From contig NC_133665.1 in the NCBI RefSeq assembly GCF_037893015.1, positions 99,893,637 through 99,957,636 of the forward strand: a stretch of DNA of 64,000 nt. The letters run 5' to 3'. Shown in pieces: positions 12,480-24,100 of this stretch. A model generated the notes under the pieces. The model was not told the DNA's origin, ran no database searches, and was given only the letters and a program-made list of their open reading frames with translations. The position numbers and the translations under genes were made by a program. Source of the stretch: Macrotis lagotis (taxonomy: Eukaryota > Chordata > Mammalia > Peramelemorphia > Peramelidae). The stretch's first letter is position 1; every line of letters starts with the position of its first letter.

Positions 12480-12875
12480 TTAGTTGGAAATGTGAGTCTG
12501 ATAGTCTCAGGAGAGAGGTGACTTGGAGATAGGATGCTAAGGGTGCTGACTAGGCCAAGATAGAAGGAAATGTGCTCTCTGCAGCAAAGCTTCATTTAGC
12601 TCTAAAGTCCTTGTCAGCTCAGGATCTTAATGCTCCTTTATATGGTGATGATACAATATTCTAAAAAGCATCTTTAGCAAACAGTTATGCTAACAGAACC
12701 CTGATAGTGATTTAAGTGATCTGCATAAAAGTGATAATTGAAACCAGTGAGGTTCACTAAAAGAAAAAATGTGAAGAGAAGAGACAATAGAAAGAGGAGG
12801 AGCCAACAGATACTGGAAGTGTCCAAAAAGGACAGCAGTTAGAGAGGTAGGAGAAAATCTTATTGGTAATATATG
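12480..12875 (-). mobile_element. L2 LINE fragment, antisense
   Basis: Diverged, but shows the reversed L2 order 'ctcaggagagaggtgact', 'gtgataattgaaaccagtga' and 'gagaggtaggagaa'. Confidence 0.5.
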
Positions 12876-13059
12876 AGGTAACCTAAGAAAAGGAGTTTTT
12901 GGGAAGAAAATGATATCCTGTTACTTCTTAAAAACTCAGAAAAGTTTGCTTTAATTTTCCATTGCTGTTTATTATGATTTTATATAATTTCTTCTATTAT
13001 TAGTAGTGCAATAAAATGTTTTACAGTGTCTAACCTAGGTAACTACATTGTAAACTTTT

Positions 13060-14541
13060 TAAAAACTTATCTTTATTTTCTTAAATTATTTCCCAGTCAC
13101 ATGAAATTTTTAATTATTAGTATTTAAATTTTTGAATTCTAATTCTCTTCCCCCTTGGACAAAGCAAGCACTTTGATTTTAATTATACTTATGAGGTCAT
13201 GCAAAACATGAACATATTAGCCCTGTTGAAAATGAAAACACAAATAATAATTAAAAAATTAAAAGTATACTGAAATCTGCCTTTAGTTTATCACCTCTTT
13301 CTGTAGGTGGGTAATTTTCATCATGGGTCCTTTGGAATTGTCTTGATCAGAGGAGCTAAGTTACGTTGATCATGTGTAAAGTACTCCTTTTATTATGTGC
13401 AATGTTATGGTTCTTACTTCACTTTACTTGAGATCATATAATTCTTTCCAAGTTTTTCTGAAAGCATCTGGATTATCACTTCTTATAACAGTATTATTCC
13501 ATCACAATCATGTATACCACAGCTTGTTCAGCCATTCTTCATTTGATGGATATCCCTTTGATTTTTAAATTTTTGTCACTACAAAAATAACTTCTGTGAA
13601 TATTTTTGCATAAATATGTCCTTTCCTCCCCCTTTTTTTAATCCAGTAGTAGTATTGCTGCTATGTGGCACAGTGTATAGAATGTTGACCCAGTAGTCAG
13701 GAGGGCCAAATCTGACCTTAGATACTTGCTAACAACCTTATTTACCTCAGTTTTCTAATCTGTAAAATGAGTTGGAGAAGGAAGTGGCAAATCACTTCAA
13801 TGTCTTTGCCAAGAAAACTCCAAATGGGATCATGAGGAGTCAGACATACCTGACAACATCAAATAGTATTGCTGGGTCAAAGGGTATGCAAAATTTTATA
13901 ACCAAAGTGTTTTCCAGAATGATTGGACTAATTCTCATTTCCCAACAGCAGTAGATTGATGTCCCAATTGTTGCACATTCCTTCCAGAATCTGTCATTTT
14001 CTTTTTGGCCAGGTTAGCCAATTTGACAGTTGTGATTTGGTGTTTCAGAGTTGCTAAAATTTGCATTTCCAATCAGTAGTAAATTAGGACTTTTTTTCAT
14101 ATGACAGTTTTGGTTTCTTCTTTAGAGAATCACCTGTTCATATCCTTTCACAATTTATCATTTGGATAATGGCTTTTATTTTTTATAAATTTGATCTAGT
14201 TCCACATATATTTGAGGAATGAGACCTTTATCAAAGATATTTCTTGCAAAATTTTTTCCCAGTTTGCTATTTCCCTTCTAATTTTGGTTGCATTAGTTTT
14301 ATTTGTGCAAAAGCCTTTTAATTTCATGTAATCAAAATTATTTATTTTGCTTCCTGAAATCTGCTGTTGTTTGGTTATTCTGTATCCATAAATCTGATAG
14401 GTACATTTTCCCATGGTCCTCTAATCTATTTATGAATCTCCCTTTTGTCTAAATCATTTATCCATTTTGATCTTATCTTGGTGTATATACAGTGTGAGAT
14501 GTCGGTCTATACCAAGTTTCTTCCAATTTTCCTAGCATACA
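13060..14541 (-). mobile_element. L1 LINE 3' part, antisense
   Basis: The minus strand reads L1 ORF2 C-terminal protein (a 72-codon open piece at 14196-14414 has KGFCTNKT and REIANWEK-like blocks) and then the 3' UTR toward 13060. A SINE at 13661-13861 is inserted in it. No intact ORF. Confidence 0.85.
13661..13861 (+). mobile_element. Marsupial SINE with 'gagtcagacatacctgac' tail (MAR1-like)
   Basis: The head resembles a tRNA SINE. The 3' part has 'gagaaggaagtggcaaatca', 'tttgccaagaaaactcc' and 'gaggagtcagacat'. The duplication gtagtattgctg flanks it (13648 and 13863), splitting L1. The family name is from memory. Confidence 0.75.
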
Positions 14542-15097
14542 TTGTAAGCTCTTGGAGGAACTGTATAATAATTTCCTTGTCTCACACAGTGTGCTTAATT
14601 AGTTATTGAATGGACAAGATTGTTAATACCAAAGCATGTTTAATACTTAAATGAAAATTTGTAGTTGGTACAGCAATATATTATTAAAAACACATGATAC
14701 CTACACTTGCAATTGTTTTAGACTGACGAAAGATTTTTCATTGGTTTAGTGGTTGGTATTTATATTCAGTGATAGGTCAAATAGACCAAATAGTGATAAG
14801 GTCTCTGGTGTACTATGTGCTTAATTGTGTAGAATGTAATCTTCTGTACATTGTCATGGCATCAAGTTTCACAGAAATATTTCAAAGTAATAGATTTTAA
14901 ATCATGATTAGAACAGAGGCATGTTCTATTTAGATTGCACATTTCAAAACTATGTTTCTTGTGTAGTCCTCTAGGGTAAAAGGGAATAATAAACAACTCA
15001 AGCATTGCCTACTTCAGTTTCTAAAAAGTCTCAAATATTTAAAAGACTGTTTTTTTTCTGTTTTCTTTTACATGTGTTCTTGGCTGGATTACAATAG

Positions 15098-15113
15098 AGA
15101 AGAAGAAAATGAG
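15098..15113 (+). CDS. SETD2: SETD2 exon 2, a 16-nt microexon
   Basis: The exon carries one base that completes a Glu codon, then three Glu codons, Asn and Glu (residues 25-29). This matches the acidic EEEENE motif near the SETD2 N terminus. It is bounded by an acceptor ending in acaatag and a donor gtacgt. It ends at a codon boundary and joins in frame to exon 3, whose first codon is at 16906. A 16-nt second exon with the same phase agrees with my recollection of the human gene structure. It is too short for ORF finders and easily missed. The pyrimidine tract (about 15050-15070) lies slightly far upstream, as is common for microexons. Confidence 0.88.
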
Positions 15114-18100
15114 GTACGTACAGTTGATTCACTTTTTTTAGGTTTGTGGATAGGCTTGCTATTGTATTTTAGTATCCAATTAAATTTGGACACAGGCTGC
15201 AAAAATAAACCTACTTTTATAAGGAATTGCTGTGGATTTAACATAAATGAAGGATAATTTTGCCTAGTTTTACCTTGATCTTTCAGTAATGCTTAGATCT
15301 CAGGGATTCTGATCTTTTATTTTCTTCTCAATTATTAGCATTGATATAAAATTATTAAATAGTCCTATGAAAATGAATATGGGGATAAACTGGCATAATA
15401 AAGCAATGTCAGAAACTGTCTAGGGCTTGCTGTCTTTATAAATTTATTTGTGATTAGGCAAATGAGCATTCACAGGTAAAGAGGAAATACATTAGGTCTT
15501 AAGGAAATGAACAAGATTGTTAAAAAACACAGAAAGATGGAGCACCAAAGTTATTATAGTTTCCCCACATTTGTTTTCTTTCAAGAGTTGTATTACCAGT
15601 CGGTGCAATTTGGGGCAGTCTTTAAGATTGTCTTTTTTTTTTTTGGTACACAAATGAAGCCACCATAATGAAAATGGGAAGAACACTTGATTAGGTCCTT
15701 TAGGAAGTCTGGTTGTAGTTGTGGCTGCCAGTGCCAGTTATGGCACCCAGGGAAAATTCCTGGATTTCAGTTTTTCTCTCCCTGTAAAATGAAGGTATTG
15801 AATTAGATTATCTCTTTAAGATCCAATAAAATGTATATTATGGTTTATCTCAGAGGGAAAGTAACCCTTTTCTGATTTATTGTATTAACTAGCTTTGGGT
15901 CTTGATAGTTTTATTTTAATTGCATTAATCATAATTTAAAAAGGATTTTACTTGACTTAACTTTTTGCTTTTTTCTGTGAAGTAGATCCTGAGGAATATT
16001 TGTGATAAAACTTTTGAAATGCCATCATTTTGGCTTCATTTTCTCGGGCGAATTTCAAGGTTAGAATGAATAGAATTTTGTTGTGAGGTGCAGGAAATTC
16101 CACTTGTCAAGTTCCTTGGAGCCATGGCTTGTTACCCCTTTCTTCTCTCTCTATACCTCAGTACTTGGCCTACTTGTACCCTTGGGTTTGAATCCTGTTT
16201 CTGCTATGTACTACCTGTGCAACCTTGGGCAAGTCACTTAACCTCTTGAGCCTCAGTTTCCTCATCTATAAAATGAAGGGTTGAACTGGATAACCTCTAA
16301 AATACTTTCAAGCTCTGAACCTGTGATCATGTGATCTGTTCTCCTACTTGGTTCTTCTAGTGTTTTCTTTTCTATATGGTATACAAGTTTCTGCTTCTCC
16401 CTCTACCCTGTTGTTTCTGAGAAAGCATGCTACCCTTTTCAGATTTTCTAAGGAAAACAGAAACTTGCCTTCTCCACTTATGCTAACATCTGGGCCTATT
16501 GTCTGTAGCACTGTCATCCCCTAGAACTCCCTCCTAGAATTAGCAGCCAAGCTACCTTCATCTCTTTCCTGTATCTAAGCTCTCACTCCTGTTGTACCTT
16601 TTGCAAGTTTTCCTCACTAGAGGGAGCCCTCATCAATTCTACCTACTTCCTCATGTTGTTCTCTTTTACCCAATTCTCCAGAGTTCCCCTAAAGTAGTGG
16701 TTTTCCAGGATTTTATAACTCTTAATTGTATGATGTAAAAAAAAGTATGCATTTAATCATAATTCTCACAATAATTAAGAAAGTCATTTTCTCAAACATT
16801 AAAAGGCTTTTGGGTTTTTGTTCACCGTCCATTGAAAATTCACCTCAAGCAGCCCAGTTTAAAGGAACTGTTGTAGTAATGACTACTTGTTTTTGTTCAA
16901 TACAGGGAAAGATTGAAAATGTGCAGAAAATGGGTTTCATCAAAGGTCCAATGTTCAAAGGTGTTGCATCTAGTCGATTTCTGCCTAAAGGCACCAAGAC
17001 AAAGGTGAACCTGGAGGAGCAAGGGCGACAGAAGGTTTCATTCAGCTTCAGCCTTACAAAGAAAACTTTACAAAACAGGTTTCTAACTGCACTTGGAAAT
17101 GATAAGCAAAATGACACTCCAAACTCCCCAGCTATTCCCCTTCAAGCAGATTTTGTTCCCAAAATTAAAATGGACCCTGGAGATACTTCAGCTATTACAG
17201 AAGAATCTTCCCCACCAAAACCAAAGGTGGAATTGGGCAAAATTCATTTTAAGAAACATTTGCTTCATGTTACATCTAAGCCTCTAGTAACTGCTGTCAC
17301 ATCAGTAGCAACATCACCACCTCTTTCCATAATACCATCACCAGTAGTAACAGAGTCAGTAGTGGCAGAGTCACCACCACAGTCACCCCCTCCACCACCC
17401 TTAGCTCTACAAGTTAGAACACCATCACCACCAGCACCAATATCAGTAACAACAGCCTTGCCACAAATACCAACATCAGTACCAGTGGGGACATCCTTAC
17501 AATCCCCACCAATAGATGTAGCAATTAGAGCGTCAAAAGAGTCTTTAAATATAGAATCTTTAGAATTGGACACTAAACAAGATACATGTTCTTCTGAACT
17601 AATAGATATAGTATCTCAGAATGTGTCTGAGAAAGTGGATATATCTCCACTAAAAGAAGATTCCCATATTGGGAAAGAAGAAGAAACTCCAGATAGTTCA
17701 AAGAGTTCTCTGTGTTCTAAAAAAACAAGTACTAAAAAGAAATTTTCACAATCTGAAGGCATGTTTCTTGGTTCAGAATCAGATGAAGATTCTGTACAGA
17801 CTTCCTCAAGTCAACGGTCACATGATTTAAAGAATTCAGCAAGTGTGGAAAAGGAAAGAGATTCAAAAAAGAACTTAGTTACTTTAAAAGGTGAAGATTT
17901 AGGGAAATCTTCAAGGTCTAAAACTGAGAGAGATGACAAGCATTTTAGTTATTCAAAACTAGATCGAGATTCTCGATATTTGTCTTCCCGTTCTAGATCA
18001 GAGAGAGAGAGAAGGAGAAGTAGGTCTCGTTCTAGATCTGACAGAGGATCTAGAACTAGTTCTTATTCCCGGTCAGAACGCTCACATTATTATGAGTCTG

Positions 18101-21100
18101 AACGAAGGTATCATAGGAGCTCCCCTTATAGAGAGAGGCCACGATATTCCCGTTCCTATGCAGATAATAGGATGAGAGAAAGCTCTGATTCAGAAGAGGA
18201 ATACAAGAAGATCTATTCCAGGTCTAGTGACTCTAGACGTACATCTTCTCATTCTTCATTTTACAGAGACTCAAGGACATCAACTTACTCTAAATCTGAT
18301 CGGGACAACAAAATTGAATCCTTCCACATGGATGCAGAGAAAAGAGGAAAATATTCCTCAAAACCAGAAAGAGAATCAAAAAGGACTTCAGAAAATGAAT
18401 TAATGAAAAGATGTTGCTCTCCCCCTAATGAGGTGGGATGTCGGAGGGGTGCATCTTATTCCAAACATGATAGTAATGCTTCCCGTAATAAGTCTGTTCC
18501 TTGGAAGAATCCACAAAAGCCTGATAAAATTAAAAGTTCTTTCTGTTGTATAGAATCAACTGAGGAAATTAAACATCAGTCTCATTCTTTAAATTTACAG
18601 ACTACTTGTTCGAAATCTAATGAATTAAGAATGGTTGTAAAAATTCCTGAAAGAGATAAAACTATATCTCCATCTTCAGCACATCAATTAAATGATTCAC
18701 CTACTTTTAAAAAGCTAGGTGAATCTTCTATTTTCAAGCCTGAACTTTTGGAAAATGATAGCCATGATAGTATTAAGGAAGTAGACACTTTATCTAAAGG
18801 GAAACTTGATCATTTAAGAACTTATTGTCCCACAGAATTAGATATAAATGGATCTCCTGGGGAGATATCTGACTTAGCAACTTTCTGTGTCTCTAAAACT
18901 GAGGATATTTTTACATCTTCGGATGATAGTATAAATAGATCAGAGGTATCTCCTTTGATAAAAACTAATAAATCATGCGTATTACCATCAAATGGATTTC
19001 AAAGTATAAATAGGTCTAAAGAAAAGGATTTAGATGATTCTTCTATACAGCACAGTGAGTTAAATAGCTCACTTAAGGAAATGGATCCTTCACCTTCACA
19101 AGATAAACTTGGATCTTTTCCAACTATAACTTTAGATTATTCTAAAACAGTTAAAGAATCAGTTGATTTGAAAGTTTCTTACTGTAAAACCAAAGATTTG
19201 GACTCTTGTAATACTTTAGATGACAGTAGCCCTCATTTGTATCAACTTGAAACTGAAAATATTGAGCCTCCAATTATGAAGGTTATTCCAAACAGTTTTA
19301 TGATCCAAGATTCAGAGTTACAGTCAGTAATAAGTGACAATAAAAGCTGCAAGAATCTTCATTCATTACAGCCCACAGCTGAAGAACCTGAACAAAACAG
19401 GGTAAAGTCAACTAAACCTTGTGATTCAAATTCGCCTGTAGGAAGTTCAACTGGTGGTTCTGTGTGTAGCCTTACATTAGGAATCAAAGTTAACAATCCA
19501 CCTATTAATGAAAACACAGAAGGGAGATTACCTCTTGGTTTGGATACTGTCCTACAAAACCAAAGCACAGAATTTATCAAAAAAACAGGAATAGAAATTA
19601 TAGAATTGGATGAACAGCAAACAAATCCTGAAAAAGGGAAAAGAATTGTATCCTGGAAGAGTAGACATAACAGTGGCCTGCCTATGGAATGTTCAGAAAC
19701 AGAGGAGGAGGTACAAGAGCAAGCAAATGTTACACTTACTAGTGGAAGAGAGAGAGTTGCTGTATTCACAGAAGAGTCATTTAACAAACAAGAAGGAAGT
19801 AGAAACATATTTATTTCGGAGTCTCTTTTGTCATCTTGTGATAGGAGTGGAACTGTAGAAGGAGGAGATAGTATTGCTCATACCCCTAAATGTGATAGTA
19901 GTGGCAATGCATCAGAGTTTGTTTCTCCCATTCATGGTGATTATTCTGATTCTTCACATAGCACAAGTGATGAAAGTGATTCAGAGGATACAGATTCTGA
20001 TGACAGCAGTATTCCAAGGAACCGTCTCCAATCTGTTGTTGTTGTGCCAAAGAATTCTACTCTGCCTACGGAAGAAATCAGTCCTTGTTCATCTCAGAGT
20101 AGCCAAGTTAATAGGCACTATTCTGACCATTGGGAAGATGACAGACCAGAATCAGGCAAATCTTATGAAGAAAGATTTGAGGGAATGATGAGCAAAAATT
20201 GTTCTCAAACTGAGAAATTCTCTCTTCCTAAAGGAGCAGATAAAAGTCCAGAAATTCCTTTTATGGAGCCAAGCAGAAAACAGATGGAGAATCTTGATCT
20301 ACAAGCTGTTCAGCCTCAGAGTGATGGGGTTGATAGTACAAGTCAGGCAGAAGTTGTATCTGATACAATTAGTCTGAAAAGTATAGAAGAAAGAACGGCA
20401 TCTAAAGAGTCATTGATCATAACTAAACCCATCTTAAGGCAGCAAGAAGAACTACCAGTTTATTCTTCTGATGGTTTTGAAGGTGTCTTAATGAAATCTC
20501 GGCAACAAAATAATTTTCCCAATAGACCAGACAGTAGATTGGGAAAAGCAGATTCAGATAATTTTTCTTCCTCAGGGGATTTCTCTAGAGTGGATGGTTT
20601 CCATTCAGCAGAAGACCTTGGCAATCTGGGTTGGGATTTTTCTCAACCAGAAAAACCCAGTACCACTTACCAGCAGCCTGATAGCAGCTATGGAGTATAT
20701 GCTGTTTACAACTATCAGCAAAATGCAGAACAGTACCGTGGTAGTACACATAATTACTGGCAAGGCAATGGCTATTGGGATCCAAGATTGGCCAGTAGAC
20801 CTTCTGGGATTACATATGATAGAGTACAAGGACATATACCAGATTCTTTAACAAATGACCATGAAGAAGATGAGGAAAACTGGGATGATCCTCGCAGACC
20901 TCATTTTTCCAATCAGTCTGGTAAATTTCTTGTACACCTTCATAAAGAAAAAGGATCTGTGCAAGCACATGAAATAAGTAGCAATTCCATTAAGGACCTT
21001 TCAATTATAAATGAAAAGAAAGTTCCTCCAAAGAACCTGGAAAAGGGTGATATGAAAGATCGAGGACCTCCGAAGAAAAGACGGCAGGAATTGGAAAGTG

Positions 21101-24100
21101 ACTCAGAAAGTGATTCTGATATGCAGGAGAGGAAAAAAGTGAGAGTGGAGGTAGAGCAATTGGAAATGTTTCCCTCTGGTTCAGGATTGGTTGGTCCACT
21201 ATGTGTTATGGATGACTTCAGGGACCCACAGCGTTGGAAGGAATGTGCCAGGCAAGGGAAAATGCCTTGTTATTTTGACCTTATTGAAGAAAATGTATAC
21301 TTAACAGAAAGGTAAGTAACACAGCAGGTACTCTGTAACAATTTGTTTAATTTTTACATTTGCAAAGTTTGGAAGCTTTTTGTTTTTTTTCTTAAAAGCT
21401 TACAAACTTAAAACTGGCCCTTATTTTTCATTGCAAGGCATAAGAATTACTTAGTTCTATTTTGATTTAACTACATTGTGAGAACATGTCCATTCTAGGC
21501 CTGGGCCATTTATTTTCATGTGTAAGTTACTAGATTGGAAACATTTTTTCTTAGCAATTTATGTCAGTCCCCCACCCCACCCCCAAGATTCTTCTCTTGT
21601 ACTCCTGAATGAAGTATGCACTTAAATTTTTGGAAATTGATCTTTACAATTCTTTAAGAAATACAAGAACTTTTATAATTTTCTTTAACCGTGTCACTTG
21701 TCAGAATTTGCAAAAGTTAGAATATATTAGGAACAGAAATGCCCAACAGCTTATTGCCTTACAAATTCATTGTAGCAAGTAACTCAGTCATAGATTTTAT
21801 ATATATATATATACATATATATATAAAATCTGAATTAGCAAAAATATGAAAGTACTTCTAGATCCATTGAAAATTCTCAATATGGCTGCCTCTTGGTTTT
21901 AAAAGATGTATTAGCTTTCTTTAAAATAATTTTAATTTTTATGTCATACAAAAGAATCTTCTGTTTTATTTTAATTATCCTATACAATAATTACCTTTAA
22001 TCTTTAAAGTTGAACTCTGCAGTATTCAAAGATAGCTGCATATTAGGATTAATTAGGAGCCTCACAAAATTATTCCATTTTTGAGTCAAAAATAACAAAT
22101 AGATTGGTAAATGTGTAAGATAACTGAGATGTGTTTTTTTTCCACCCATTTTTGATAGGCCTGGATAAATTGAAACTGTCAGATGGAAGAATAAGTATTA
22201 TTGCAATTTGAGCATCTTTAATGGACCAGTGACAGCTCTCTTTGGAGCCCTAAAATCAGTTGTGAAATCTTAAGAATTAGAGATTAATTTTGTTCAACTC
22301 CCACTTGGTGAAAAATCTTGACAACCATTCAATTTCTGCTTAAATTCCCCTAGTGCAAGAGAGCTCATTAGCTCTTAGGGCAGCCTGTTCTTCATTTGTG
22401 TAGTTTTTTCATTAAGTTCTTTTGTAAATCAAAATCTGCCCTTTTAAAAGTTATATACATTAAGGGGCGGCTAGGTGGCGTAGTGGATAAAGCACTGGCC
22501 TTGGAGTCAGGAGTACCTGGGTTCAAATCCAGTCTCAGACACTTAATAATTACCTAGCTGTGTGGCCTTGGGCAAGCCACTTAACCCCCATTTGCCCTGC
22601 AAAAACCTAAAAACAAAAAACAAAAAAAAACTTATATACATTGCTCCTGATATTGCCCTTTGAAATAATATGAAATGAATCCGCTCCCTTCTTATATGAC
22701 AGAAGCCTTTCAGATATTCAAATCATGTCTTCTAAGTCTTCTTTTTTGCACCCTAAACATAGCTAGTTTCTTCAGTTCCTCATGATTTCCAGACAGAACC
22801 TTCACTACATTGGTTATTGTACCTTCGGATAATAGTTCACTTTGTGTAATCTGTTTTAAAATGTGACACTGGATCTGAAATAATCATTCAGATTTTCGGC
22901 CATTGCAAATACAGTAAAAGAAATTGTTTCCTCTGAGCTAGATGCAAATTTCTAATTTGACTTAAGTTTATGTTAGGCTTATTTTTTAAAAACTATATGT
23001 CTCTCAGTTGAAAATTCAGGAGCTTCTACCTTCAAAGATGATAATAATTAATATGAGTAACACCCTTATACTGTTACCAAATGGCACTAAATTTGATTGG
23101 AATTTTAGTGGGTATCATTTCCATTATGACTTCTGTTAACATAGTATTAGTAGAAACCACGGAGATCATATAGTTCAACCCTTTAACGATTCTTAAAAAT
23201 CCTATCTATGGTAACCTGGGAAAGTAATTAGCTATTTTTTGGTTGAAGGTCTTCAACGACAGAATTTATCCTTCAGATAAATTTTTGAATTGATTGAGTA
23301 GTTATTCTTTATGTTGAGCTTAAATTAGTTTCTCTGTATTTTATAATCAGTGAATCATTTCCTTCCTGGGCCAACAGAGATATAATACCACTTTTACAAG
23401 ATGAACCTTCTAAATACTTTGTCAATTACATCACATCTCTCAAGATCCTCAGATCCTATAATGGCTAAACATCCTTTGAGTTTAGCCTGGTTGACATTAT
23501 CTGGATGTGTACTATGTTCGTCTCTTCATTATTTATCTAGACCTGCACATGATTTTTCAGTAGTATTGTAGTTCTCTTACTATGAATACAGAATTCTACT
23601 ATAAACTCAGCCTAAAATCTCATTAGTTTATTTGGCTGAGAAGTCATGTTCTTGACTCATTTTGAACTCCTAAGTCTTTTTCATATAAATCGTTTGCTAA
23701 CCTAATTTCCCCCTATTTGTTACTTCCATAGTTGATTTCTTTGAACCCAAGTGCAGGACTTGATATTATTGGGATATTGAGAGATAGCTCCATATTTCAG
23801 ATAGCCCATTTAAGATTAGCAAATAATATAATGGAACAATAATTTCTGAAGTTACTATTTTTGAAAGTTTTTATACCAGTTACACTATTTAGATGCTTTA
23901 TTAAGATAAGAACCACTGCTCAAACAAAACAAGAAAAAGAGACAGACTAGAATTAAAGGATTAGAGTGAAACTGTTTTCTTCTGTTTTGTCAGTGAGGAG
24001 GAGTATCATTCTATCCCTTTTTATGGAGATAGTTTTATTGTTACTGAAAATGAAGTTATCATCAAACATGACTAAGGTATAGTAAGGATCATATTTCTAG

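Larger units (their letters stand above)
1..15097 (+). other. SETD2: SETD2 intron 1 (3' part)
   Basis: No coding exon, CpG island or promoter-like block is visible, so exon 1 and the promoter lie upstream of the window. Repeats cover much of it: SINEs of both strands, antisense L2 and MIR (about 2600-4500 and 12480-12875), a nested L2/L1/SINE block (7890-11185) and an antisense L1 3' end (13060-14541). I recognise nothing in about 600-1930, 5350-6090, 6700-7440, 11190-11940 and 14550-15050 beyond AT-rich single-copy-like sequence. Confidence 0.85.
15114..16905 (+). other. SETD2: SETD2 intron 2
   Basis: This 1,792-bp intron starts gtacgt and ends caatacag. It contains two sense MIR-type fragments (about 15739-15835 and 16180-16335). 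The last 180 bp is open in the exon 3 frame from a Met at 16726, but its composition and the exon boundary argue that it is not coding. Confidence 0.9.

Noticed and set aside
1-15000. Search for exon 1, a CpG island and promoter
   Set aside because: No GC-rich block or MGDFYDPEHP-like coding sequence is visible; exon 1 must lie upstream.
19359-19808. 149-codon open frame on the minus strand inside exon 3
   Set aside because: It is the shadow of a long real coding exon on the + strand; its protein has no domain or sensible composition.
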